Assembly (NCBI RefSeq): GCF_024171945.1
Contig: NZ_JAMTCR010000003.1
Location: forward strand, 1,193,333-1,257,332
Source of the DNA: Actinokineospora globicatena
GTDB taxonomy: Bacteria; Actinomycetota; Actinomycetes; Mycobacteriales; Pseudonocardiaceae
DNA: 64,000 nucleotides
Direction of reading: 5' to 3'
Numbering within the stretch: position 1 is the first letter of the stretch; every line of letters starts with the position of its first letter. Shown in pieces: positions 8,632 through 15,734 of this stretch. The notes below the pieces were generated by a model. The model was given only the letters and a program-made list of their open reading frames with translations, did no database searches and was not told the origin of the DNA. A program made the translations under genes and the position numbers.

Positions 8632-9417
8632 TCAGAGCCGGGTGCGGAACGTCCACAGCTCCGGGAAGAACCGGTGCTCGTTGATCGCCCGCAGCCACGG
8701 CGCCCCGTCACTGCCCCCGGTCCCGCCCTTGCCGCCGAGCATCCGCTCGACCACCAGCAGGTGCGTGGACCGCCAGTGGGAGAACTGGTAGGCGACCTCC
8801 AGCAGTGCCTCGGCGAGGCGGTGCGCCTCGTGGTGCTTGCCGGTGTCGCGGTACACCTCCAACCAGACACTTTCCACGCCCGCGCTCAGTTCATGCTGCT
8901 GCGCCGGACTTTTCTCGAGGCAATCCTGGGGAATCGCGTAGCCCTGCCGTGCCAGGTGCGCCAGGACGGCGTCGTAGAGCGAGGGCTTGGCCAGTTCCGC
9001 GCGCAGCAGCGGGTGACCGTCCTCATAGGTCGCCTCCACCTTGTCGCGGGGGCGGTTGCCCATCACGAACTCCAGGGTTCGGTAGGCGAAGGACTGCACA
9101 CCGGAGGCGTCGTTGAGCACGTGCCGGAACGCCACGAACTCGTCGGCCGACATCCCGTTCATCGACTCCCAGCACGCGACCAGGACCCGCTGGGTGCGCA
9201 CGGCGCGGGAGAGCGCGAGGCAGGTGTCGGCGACGTCGTCGCGGTCGAGGGCGGCGCGGGCGGTGTCCAGGTCGTCGGTGACGGCGCGGAACAGCAGTTC
9301 CTTGACGTGGCTGATCAGGATGAAGTTCAGCTCGCCGCGCGCGTCGCTGCGCGGGTTCTGCAGCTCGTGCAGCTCGTCCATGCGGGCGTAGGCGACGTAT
9401 TCCGGCGCCTGGGTCAT
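8632..9417 (-). CDS. kynA: Tryptophan 2,3-dioxygenase
   Basis: Heme dioxygenase of 261 aa that opens the indole ring of L-tryptophan to N-formylkynurenine. Recognisable blocks are LNFILISHVKELLF, where the histidine corresponds to the distal substrate-contacting position, MSADEFVAFRHVL, FAYRTLEFVMGN, and THLLVVERMLGGKGGTGGSDG, which contains the proximal heme histidine region and the glycine-rich loop. It provides the entry reaction of the anthranilate branch. The gene starts 18 nt after kynureninase with AGGT upstream of the ATG. Confidence 0.9.
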   Translation of the reverse strand: MTQAPEYVAYARMDELHELQNPRSDARGELNFILISHVKELLFRAVTDDLDTARAALDRDDVADTCLALSRAVRTQRVLVACWESMNGMSADEFVAFRHVLNDASGVQSFAYRTLEFVMGNRPRDKVEATYEDGHPLLRAELAKPSLYDAVLAHLARQGYAIPQDCLEKSPAQQHELSAGVESVWLEVYRDTGKHHEAHRLAEALLEVAYQFSHWRSTHLLVVERMLGGKGGTGGSDGAPWLRAINEHRFFPELWTFRTRL

Positions 9418-9435
9418 CGTGGTACCTCCACGGCG

Positions 9436-10593
9436 TCAGTTCGGCGGGGCGAGCACGCTGTGGATCGCCTCGGTGGCGGTTCGCACGTGCTCGGGGGTGA
9501 CGTAGAGCGGCGCGAACGCCACGCGGATCAGGTCGGGGGGCCGGGCGTCGACGAGCACGTCCCGTTCCGCCAGGCCGTGTTCCACCGCGTCGGCGTCGGA
9601 TACGCGCAGCGCCAAGTGGCCACCGCGCTGGTCGGGATCGCGCGGCGAGACGACTTCGATGTCCGGGCGCAGGCCCGCGAGGAACGCCTCGCCCAGCTCC
9701 TTGGTCCGCCGGTGCAGCTCGTCGATTCCCACCGCCACAAGGGGTTCCAGGGCGTGGTCGAGCGCGACGAGGCTCAGCAGCGGCGGCGTGCCGTTGCGCC
9801 CCCGGTCGATCCCGGCGGCGGGGACGAAGTCCGGGGTCATGGCGAACGGGTCGGCGTGCCCGTGCCACCCGGCGAGCGGGAAGTCCACTTCGGACTGCCA
9901 GCGCGCGGCGACGTAGAGGAACGCGGGCGCGCCGGGGCCGCCGCCGAGGTACTTGTAGCCGCAGCCGATCGCCAGGTCGACGTCGTTGGTGTCCAGGTTG
10001 GTGGGCAGGACACCCGCGGCGTGGCACAGGTCCCACACCGCCAGCGCGCCGACGGCGTGGCACAGCGCGGTGGTCGTGCCGATGTCGCGGCGGCGCCCTG
10101 TGCGGAAGTCGACCGGCGCGGCCAGCGCGACCCCGACCCGGTCGCCGTGCTCGCCCAGGTACGTGTCGAAACCGTCCCTGGACTCGACGACCAGCTCACG
10201 GCCGAGCAGCCGCGCCACGGAGGCCGCGATGTAGAGGTCGGTCGGGAACGCCTCGGCCTCGATGAGCAGCACCGGGCGCTCACGCAGCCTGCACGCGGCC
10301 ACCAAGGCGTTGAACAACGTGGTGGAGGTCGTGTCGCCCGCGATGACCACCTGGCCCTCGGCGGCGCCCAGCAGCGGTGCCAGCTTGTCGCCGACGGTGC
10401 GGGGCAGGTCGAGCCAGCCGTCGCGGAACCACGCCCGCACCTGGCCCGGTGTCCACTGGTCGGTCACGACGGCGGCGAGCCGGTCGGTGAGGTCCACCCG
10501 CGGCGGCCCCAGGGAATTGCCGTTGAGGTGGACGAGACCACCGGTGGCGAATCCACCGGCCCATTCCGAAATCGGATCCCCGAGCGCGGACAT
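9436..10593 (-). CDS. kynU: Kynureninase
   Basis: PLP enzyme of 385 aa. It starts with the substrate loop HLNGNSLGPP, has IAGDTTSTTLFNALVAA at the phosphate-binding site, the lysine motif GCGYKYLGGGPGAPAF and a C-terminal LIRVAFAPLY. It cleaves kynurenine, or more likely a 3-hydroxy-4-methyl derivative, to the anthranilate that loads an NRPS. Excellent Shine-Dalgarno AGGAGG. A 99-nt gap with no hairpin separates it from the gamma-glutamyltransferase-like gene, so either an internal promoter or readthrough is possible. Confidence 0.92.
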   Translation of the reverse strand: MSALGDPISEWAGGFATGGLVHLNGNSLGPPRVDLTDRLAAVVTDQWTPGQVRAWFRDGWLDLPRTVGDKLAPLLGAAEGQVVIAGDTTSTTLFNALVAACRLRERPVLLIEAEAFPTDLYIAASVARLLGRELVVESRDGFDTYLGEHGDRVGVALAAPVDFRTGRRRDIGTTTALCHAVGALAVWDLCHAAGVLPTNLDTNDVDLAIGCGYKYLGGGPGAPAFLYVAARWQSEVDFPLAGWHGHADPFAMTPDFVPAAGIDRGRNGTPPLLSLVALDHALEPLVAVGIDELHRRTKELGEAFLAGLRPDIEVVSPRDPDQRGGHLALRVSDADAVEHGLAERDVLVDARPPDLIRVAFAPLYVTPEHVRTATEAIHSVLAPPN

Positions 10594-10692
10594 GGCAACC
10601 TCCTTCCGATATCTCGGCTTACGTCGACGGTATCCGGAAAACGTTCTCCGACACCATCAGGCGACTGTCAGATCGTCGTCAAGAACGCGTGG

Positions 10693-12510
10693 TCAGCGTA
10701 CGATCGCGTAAGCCTGGCCACCATTCGGACTGGCGGCCGCGCGGCACGACTCATCCGCGCCGACAGCGGCGAAGCACACCTTGCCCAGCGTTTGGTCCGG
10801 CACGACCTTGACCGTGTGCCCGCGCGTCTCCAGCGCCGAGATGACATCGCGGCCGATGCCGGATTCGACGGTGACGACCCCGGGGGCGACCCGCCTCGGC
10901 GCGAACGAGGTCGGCACGTGGTCGCTGTGGAACGCGGCCGCCTCCACGGCTTCCTGCAGTCCCAGGCCGAACGTGGTGTGCGCGAGGAACGCCTGGAGCG
11001 TCCACTGGTCCTGCTGGTCACCGCCGGGGGTGCCGAAGGCGAGTTCGCCCCGGCCGCCGCGCTCGACGATCGTCGGGCTCAACGTGGTGCGCGGTCGCTT
11101 GCCGCCCACCAGCGCGTTCGGGTGACCGGCGTCCAACCAGGCCATCTGACCGCGCGTGCCCAGCGGGAAACCGAGGCCGGGCAGCACGGGTGAACTCTTG
11201 AGCCAGCCACCACTCGGGGTGGCGGCGACCAGGTTGCCCTTGTCGTCGGACGCTGTGGCGCAGCAGGTGTCGCCGCTGGTCTGGGTCGCGAGGAGGGCCA
11301 CCGGCACGGTCACCGGGATGCCCTCGCGCAGCTGGACGAGCCACGGCGGGTCGGTCGGCTCCAGCTCCCCCAGCGGCAGGTCCGGCAGGCGCGGCTGACG
11401 GCCCGCGACCGTTCCGGGACGCAGCTCCAGGGACGCCTTGTCGCTGATCAGCGCGGCGCGGGCGCGGTTGTAGTCGGGGTCGAGCAGCCACGGGGTGAGG
11501 TCGTCGGTGAAGCGGGGGTCCCCGTACCAGGCCTCGCGGTCGGCGAAGGCCAGCTTGGTCACCTCGGTCATCCGGTGCACGTAGTCCGCGCTGAGGAACT
11601 CGGTGCCGCCGATGTCGCGCAGCAGCGCGAGTTGCTGGAGGAACACCGGGCCCTGGGTCCACGGGCCCGCCTTGTGCACCACGCGGTCGCCGTAGGTCAG
11701 CGAGAGCGTGGCCTCCTCCTCGGCGGTCCAGGTGGCGAGGTCGTTGCCGGTCAGCAGGCCCGCGTGGGCGTCACCGGTGGCGTCGAGGACGGCGTTGTCG
11801 GTGACGTAGTCGTCGATGATCTCGGCGACGAACCCCTGGTAGAAGGCGTCGGAGGCAGCCTGGATGACGCCTTCCCTGGTCTGCCCCTTGGCCTCGCCTT
11901 CGGCCAGCAGGCGCCGGTAGGTGCCCGCGAGGTACGGGTTGCGCCAGCGCTGCCCCGCGCGTGGGGCTTGGCCGTTGGCGAGGAACACCCGCCCGGACTC
12001 CGGCCAGTGCTCGGCGAACACCGGCTGGACGGCGGCGATCATCTCGGCCGCCTTGGGCAGCAGCGGCACCCCGGTCTCGGCGTAGTGGATGGCCGGTTCG
12101 AGGACCGTGCGCAGCGGGAGCGTGCCGTGCTCGGCCAGCAGGCGCATCCAGGCACCGAAGGCGCCGGGGACGGTGGCCGCGAGCAGGCCGCTGCCGGGGA
12201 TCGTCTCGAGGCCCAGCTTGTGGAAGGCGTCGATGGAGGCGGTGACGGGCATGGGTCCCTGGCCGCAGATGGCCTTGGTGGCACCGGACGCGCCGTCGTG
12301 GAACACGATGCTCACGTCACCGCCGAGGCCGTTGAGGTGCGGCTCGACGACCTGCAGCACCAGCCCGGTGGCGACGGCGGCGTCGAACGCGGTGCCGCCG
12401 TGGTCGTACATCGAGGCGCCCGCCGCGCTCGCCAGCCAGTGCGTCGACGAGGCCGCGCCCCGACTCCCCCACAGCTCCGGTCGCGTCGTAGTGCCTGGTC
12501 GCGCGGTCAT
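10693..12510 (-). CDS. Gamma-glutamyltransferase-like C-C hydrolase of the 4-alkylproline pathway (LmbA-like)
   Basis: Protein of 605 aa with the gamma-glutamyltranspeptidase fold. The N-terminal nucleophile threonine is seen in SGDTCCATASDDKGN, and a glycine-rich TPSGGWLKSS and FGTPGGDQQ follow. There is no signal peptide, unlike scavenging GGTs. In lincomycin, hormaomycin and PBD clusters a cytosolic GGT homologue (LmbA) cleaves a side-chain C-C bond of the ring-opened DOPA product on the way to 4-alkylproline. The ATG overlaps the stop of the PhzF-like gene, tying it to the other four alkylproline genes. Confidence 0.85.
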   Translation of the reverse strand: MTARPGTTTRPELWGSRGAASSTHWLASAAGASMYDHGGTAFDAAVATGLVLQVVEPHLNGLGGDVSIVFHDGASGATKAICGQGPMPVTASIDAFHKLGLETIPGSGLLAATVPGAFGAWMRLLAEHGTLPLRTVLEPAIHYAETGVPLLPKAAEMIAAVQPVFAEHWPESGRVFLANGQAPRAGQRWRNPYLAGTYRRLLAEGEAKGQTREGVIQAASDAFYQGFVAEIIDDYVTDNAVLDATGDAHAGLLTGNDLATWTAEEEATLSLTYGDRVVHKAGPWTQGPVFLQQLALLRDIGGTEFLSADYVHRMTEVTKLAFADREAWYGDPRFTDDLTPWLLDPDYNRARAALISDKASLELRPGTVAGRQPRLPDLPLGELEPTDPPWLVQLREGIPVTVPVALLATQTSGDTCCATASDDKGNLVAATPSGGWLKSSPVLPGLGFPLGTRGQMAWLDAGHPNALVGGKRPRTTLSPTIVERGGRGELAFGTPGGDQQDQWTLQAFLAHTTFGLGLQEAVEAAAFHSDHVPTSFAPRRVAPGVVTVESGIGRDVISALETRGHTVKVVPDQTLGKVCFAAVGADESCRAAASPNGGQAYAIVR

Positions 12511-13295
12511 GCCTGCTCCTCTCCGGCCACCCAGACCCTGCCGATCACGTTCACGTTCGCCGTGCCGTCGTCGACCGCGGACACGCAGGTGAACACGGAC
12601 TCGGTGCCGTTCTTGGTCACCTGGCGGACCGTCACCGGATGCCCCCGCTTCTCGGGGTCCAGGGTGATCGCCACGACCCCGAGCGCGGCGGCGACGGGCA
12701 GGCACCCGGCGTCCTCGGGGATGCCGAACCCGGGCGCGAACACCCTCGCCAGCACTTCGCCACGCTCGTGGTCCCAGTGGAACAGCGTCAGGTCGGTCAG
12801 GTCGGTCAACTCGGGGACGGGCAGCATCCGTGGATCTTGGTCGGCCTGGACGAACGTGAACGCTCGCCCCACTCCCGCCGCGATTGCCTTGCCCTGGTGG
12901 GGTACGTCGATCTCCTCGTACAGCGCGGGGCCGTCGAAGGGGACGCGGACTTGGCGGCCGTCGGTCCACAGCCACTGGCAGCCGGACTCGGTGATCCGCC
13001 CTACGGCGCCGGGGTCGAGTCGCCCCTCGCTGACCAGGCACGCGGCAACTCCGGCCAGGGAGTGCGTGGCGAACGGGGTCTCGCCTTGGGCGTTGAACAC
13101 GCGGGAGGCGAAGGTCCGCTCAGCGCGCGTGCACAGACTGACCAGCGCGATCTCGTCGGCGCTCGACTCCTTCGCGCGCACGGCGGCGGCTTGGTCGTCC
13201 GTGGAGAACATCACCTCCAGCCCGCTGCCCTTGCCCGCCTCGACCCCGAACATGTCCACGGCGGTCGCCAGAGCCGGACTCTCAGTCGCTCGCAT
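12507..13295 (-). CDS. PhzF-like isomerase of the 4-alkylproline pathway (LmbX-like)
   Basis: Protein of 262 aa related to PhzF and diaminopimelate epimerase. FGVEAGKGSGLEV is at the N terminus and NAQGETPFATHSLAGVAA is the active-site-like turn found in PhzF proteins (usually GHPT or similar). LmbX-type isomerases shift a double bond in the pyrroline intermediate before F420-dependent reduction. ATG 13295 is preferred over GTG 13301 because GGAGG precedes it at normal spacing. The gene overlaps the F420 reductase gene by 14 nt and the GGT-like gene by 4 nt. Confidence 0.82.
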   Translation of the reverse strand: MRATESPALATAVDMFGVEAGKGSGLEVMFSTDDQAAAVRAKESSADEIALVSLCTRAERTFASRVFNAQGETPFATHSLAGVAACLVSEGRLDPGAVGRITESGCQWLWTDGRQVRVPFDGPALYEEIDVPHQGKAIAAGVGRAFTFVQADQDPRMLPVPELTDLTDLTLFHWDHERGEVLARVFAPGFGIPEDAGCLPVAAALGVVAITLDPEKRGHPVTVRQVTKNGTESVFTCVSAVDDGTANVNVIGRVWVAGEEQA

Positions 13296-14196
13296 GGCCA
13301 CCTCCCAAGTGCTTCTCGGCGAAGTCGATGACGACCTGTTCGTCGCCTTGGTAGGGCTGGTCCGGGCGTGGCCAGTGGACGACGAGGTCGGTGAACCCGG
13401 CGGCTGACAGTTCCGCGACGGCGTCCTCGTAGGCGGTCAGCGAGGTCGTCACGCCGCCCACTGCCGCGTCGGCCAGGAGGAGTCGGCGCAGGGTCGCTGG
13501 GTCTCGGCCCGCGCGTTCGCAGGCGGCGTTGACGGCGGCCTGCTGGCGTTTGAGTACCGGCAGGACCTCGCGCAGGGGCTTGGGGGTGAAGTCGTTCGGG
13601 GGGCCCGAGGTGACCCAGTAGCGGCCGAATCGCGCGGCCAGGTCCATGCCTCGCGGGCCTGCGGCGGCGACGGCGAACGGCAGGCGCTCGCCCTGACCGG
13701 CGCGGGGGTGGAGGGTGGCCTTGGCGGCCGTGTACCACCGCGAGGCTTCGTCCACGTCGCCGACCACGAGCAGCCGGTCCAGCAGGTCGACGAACGAGGT
13801 GAACCGGTCGGCGCGTTCGCGTGGGTCCAACTCGGGCTGCCCGAGCAAGGTCGCGTCGTGGCCGGGGGCGCCCGCGCCGAGGCCGCAGATCAGCCGTCCG
13901 CGGGCGATGTCGTCGACGGTGGCCAGGTCCTTGGCGAGGGCCACCGGGTGGCGGAAGTTCGGGGTGGCCACGAGCAGGCCGAGGCCGATCGTGTCGGTGG
14001 CCGCGGCGGCGGCGGTGAGCGTCGGGATGGAGCCGTACCAGCGGCGGTCGGCGAACCAGCGCCACATCAGGTGGTCGTAGGTCCAGGCGTGGTGGAAGCC
14101 GAGGTGGTCGGCGGCGCGCCAGCGGTGCTCGGCGACCGTCCACTCGTGCTCCGGCAACACCACCACCCCGAAGCGCATGCCGTCGCGCCCGGTCAC
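13282..14196 (-). CDS. F420-dependent LLM-class reductase of the 4-alkylproline pathway (LmbY-like)
   Basis: Luciferase-like protein of 304 aa. FGVVVLPEHEW, TYDHLMWRWFADRRWYGS and GLGAGAPGHDA match LLM-class F420 oxidoreductases. LmbY homologues reduce the endocyclic imine/diene of the alkylproline precursor with F420H2. In PBDs that keep an unsaturated proline ring, only one of the double bonds is reduced. The GTG start overlaps the TGA of the tyrosine hydroxylase gene (GTGA), and a second in-frame ATG (DGMRFG) lies 6 codons later and could be used instead. Confidence 0.86.
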   Translation of the reverse strand: MTGRDGMRFGVVVLPEHEWTVAEHRWRAADHLGFHHAWTYDHLMWRWFADRRWYGSIPTLTAAAAATDTIGLGLLVATPNFRHPVALAKDLATVDDIARGRLICGLGAGAPGHDATLLGQPELDPRERADRFTSFVDLLDRLLVVGDVDEASRWYTAAKATLHPRAGQGERLPFAVAAAGPRGMDLAARFGRYWVTSGPPNDFTPKPLREVLPVLKRQQAAVNAACERAGRDPATLRRLLLADAAVGGVTTSLTAYEDAVAELSAAGFTDLVVHWPRPDQPYQGDEQVVIDFAEKHLGGGHASD

Positions 14197-15083
14197 GACC
14201 GCGCTCCCGCGTAGCGCGTCCCCTGCACGAGACGGGCGGCCCGGCGCAACGTCGCGGGGACCTCGGCGACCAGCGGCCGCAACCCGGGGTCCGGCCGACC
14301 GGTCAGCACCGGGTGGTGGCGGCCGTCGACCTCCGGGTACAGGCCGTGGTGGGCGAGGTCGGCGGCCAGTTCCACGACCCGCTCGTCGAGCTGGGCGGCC
14401 AGCTCGGCGTGGCTGACCGGGCGCCGGATGGTCAGGAAGAAGTTGTCGTACAGGTCTTCCTTGTCCCGCGACACGCCCTGCTTCACGGTCCCGGCGGACT
14501 TCTGCAGCAGCGACCGGCCGTCGGGCACGAGGTGGTCGGCGATGTGGTCGTGGGTGTGCCGGTTGCGCGCGACGGCCGCGTCGAGCTCCCGGCACGACGG
14601 GTCGTCCTGCCAGGCGAACCGGCCGCGGAACAGCAGCCGGATCGGCTTGTAGTCCGGGGCCCACGCGCCGCTGAACGACGGGTGCTGCAATGCCATCCGG
14701 GTCCGGATGTGCGCGTGGTAGTGGTCGCGCGGGACGGTCGCGGAGTACAGGAGCATCGCGCTGTAGCCGTCGACGCACGCGGCGAGCAGGTCGAGTTCGC
14801 GCTCGGAGGGCAGGTCGTCGCCGCGGTGGACCACGACGTCGGCCATCGCCCGCCACAGCGCGAAGGAGATCTGGTGCCCGGCGAGCCAGCGGTACCAGAA
14901 CAGCCTGCGGGCCTCCACCGGCCGGGTGCCGAACAGCGTGTAGTCGGGTAAGTCGTCCAGGTCCGCGCCCGGGCCGGTGTCCGCGTGCTCCGCGTAGTCC
15001 CCGCCGATCGCCGGGAGGAACAGCAGCCTGGGCTGCAGCGCGGGGTCGGTGGAGACCGGGGGACGCGGCCTGCCGTGCGTCAC
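14193..15083 (-). CDS. Heme-dependent L-tyrosine 3-hydroxylase (LmbB2/SibU type)
   Basis: Protein of 296 aa that resembles the small LmbB2/Orf13/SibU family of histidine-ligated heme enzymes using H2O2 to make L-DOPA from tyrosine. Seen features are LFWYRWLAGHQISFALWRAMAD, read as LFWYRWLAGHQ and SFALWRAMAD, a histidine-rich segment RNRHTHDHIADHL, and QKSAGTVKQGVSRDKEDLYD, of which KSAGTVKQG is notable. There is no P450 cysteine loop. The gene is coupled to the DOPA dioxygenase gene (GTG start inside its stop). Family recognition rests on memory of the short family and on the immediate neighbour, so details of heme ligation are not claimed. Confidence 0.82.
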   Translation of the reverse strand: MTHGRPRPPVSTDPALQPRLLFLPAIGGDYAEHADTGPGADLDDLPDYTLFGTRPVEARRLFWYRWLAGHQISFALWRAMADVVVHRGDDLPSERELDLLAACVDGYSAMLLYSATVPRDHYHAHIRTRMALQHPSFSGAWAPDYKPIRLLFRGRFAWQDDPSCRELDAAVARNRHTHDHIADHLVPDGRSLLQKSAGTVKQGVSRDKEDLYDNFFLTIRRPVSHAELAAQLDERVVELAADLAHHGLYPEVDGRHHPVLTGRPDPGLRPLVAEVPATLRRAARLVQGTRYAGARS

Positions 15084-15550
15084 GAGTCCGCCTCGGCGAA
15101 GTGGATGAACTCGAACTCCAGGCCGTTGGGGTCCAGCACGTAGAGGCTGCTCATGCCCGAGGAGTCGACGACGATGTCGGACGGCGGTTCCTCGCGCTGC
15201 CACTTGAGCGTGGTCACGTCCTTGGCCCGCAGCCACCGCTCCCGCAGCACGACCAGGTCCTGCTTGTCGTCGACGACGATGCCGACGTGCTGGAACTGGT
15301 AGTCGCGCGGCCCGGGGCCCTGCCCGCTGTGGTCGGCGCGGTCGAACACGTGCAGCCGGACGTCGCCCGCGCGCAGCTCGACCAGTTTCCGGATACCGGG
15401 CAACCGGTCGTGGGTGAGCCCGGAGAACGCGTCGAGCTCCCATTCCACGGTGGTGCCGAGGAATTCCCGGTACCAGGCCGTGGTGGCCTCGACGTCATCG
15501 GTCTGGATGGCGATGTGGTTGACTGTGAGCGCGATGTCGGGTCGGTTCAC
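15080..15550 (-). CDS. L-DOPA 2,3-dioxygenase, VOC superfamily (LmbB1/SibV type)
   Basis: Protein of 156 aa in the vicinal oxygen chelate fold: VNHIAIQTDD gives the first metal histidine, FQHVGIVVDD the second, and DPNGLEFEFIHF the glutamate. It performs extradiol cleavage of L-DOPA, after which the product cyclises to a pyrroline, the first committed alkylproline intermediate. The GTG start is chosen for AAGGGG just upstream. An upstream ATG at 15655 would add 35 residues, but that stretch is a 20-bp DNA repeat array that shifts frame with each unit and is unlikely to be coding. This gene heads the coupled alkylproline operon. Confidence 0.88.
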   Translation of the reverse strand: MNRPDIALTVNHIAIQTDDVEATTAWYREFLGTTVEWELDAFSGLTHDRLPGIRKLVELRAGDVRLHVFDRADHSGQGPGPRDYQFQHVGIVVDDKQDLVVLRERWLRAKDVTTLKWQREEPPSDIVVDSSGMSSLYVLDPNGLEFEFIHFAEADS

Positions 15551-15578
15551 CGTTTCCCCTTCGGTCGCGAACGCCTCG

Positions 15579-15650
15579 TTCTCCCGAGAAGAGCCCTGCT
15601 CTCTCGAGGAAGGCCCTGTTCTCTCGAGAAAGGCCCAGTTCTCAAGAAGG
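15579..15650. repeat. Array of 3.6 tandem 20-bp units with internal dyad, upstream of the DOPA dioxygenase gene
   Basis: Plus-strand units start at 15579, 15599, 15619 and 15639 (partial). The consensus is TTCTCTCGAGAAAGGCCCTG. Each unit has the dyad TTCTCTCGAGAA or a near copy. The 20-bp period is not a multiple of three, lies in the 185-nt gap between the flavin oxidase stop and the dioxygenase GTG, and is about two helical turns, as expected for a regulator that binds one face of DNA. An operator array or a slippage product are both possible. Confidence 0.8.
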
Positions 15651-15734
15651 ACCATGGTCGGCCGGAATCGCCGGGTGCGGCAATCACAGGAGCATCAAAA
15701 GGCGGGCAAATCCCTATCCACAGCCGGGCGGTCC

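Noticed and set aside
12511..13041. N-terminal extension of the gamma-glutamyltransferase-like gene
   Set aside because: It would overlap the whole PhzF-like gene in another frame; the ATG at 12510 with an ATGA overlap is normal for this operon.
14197..14856. Upstream extension of the F420 reductase
   Set aside because: It lies inside the tyrosine hydroxylase gene in a different frame; the GTG overlapping that stop codon gives the right family length.
15551..15655. N-terminal extension of the DOPA dioxygenase from the ATG at 15655
   Set aside because: The extension encodes a 20-bp DNA repeat read in shifting frames, and a good ribosome site stands before the GTG at 15550.
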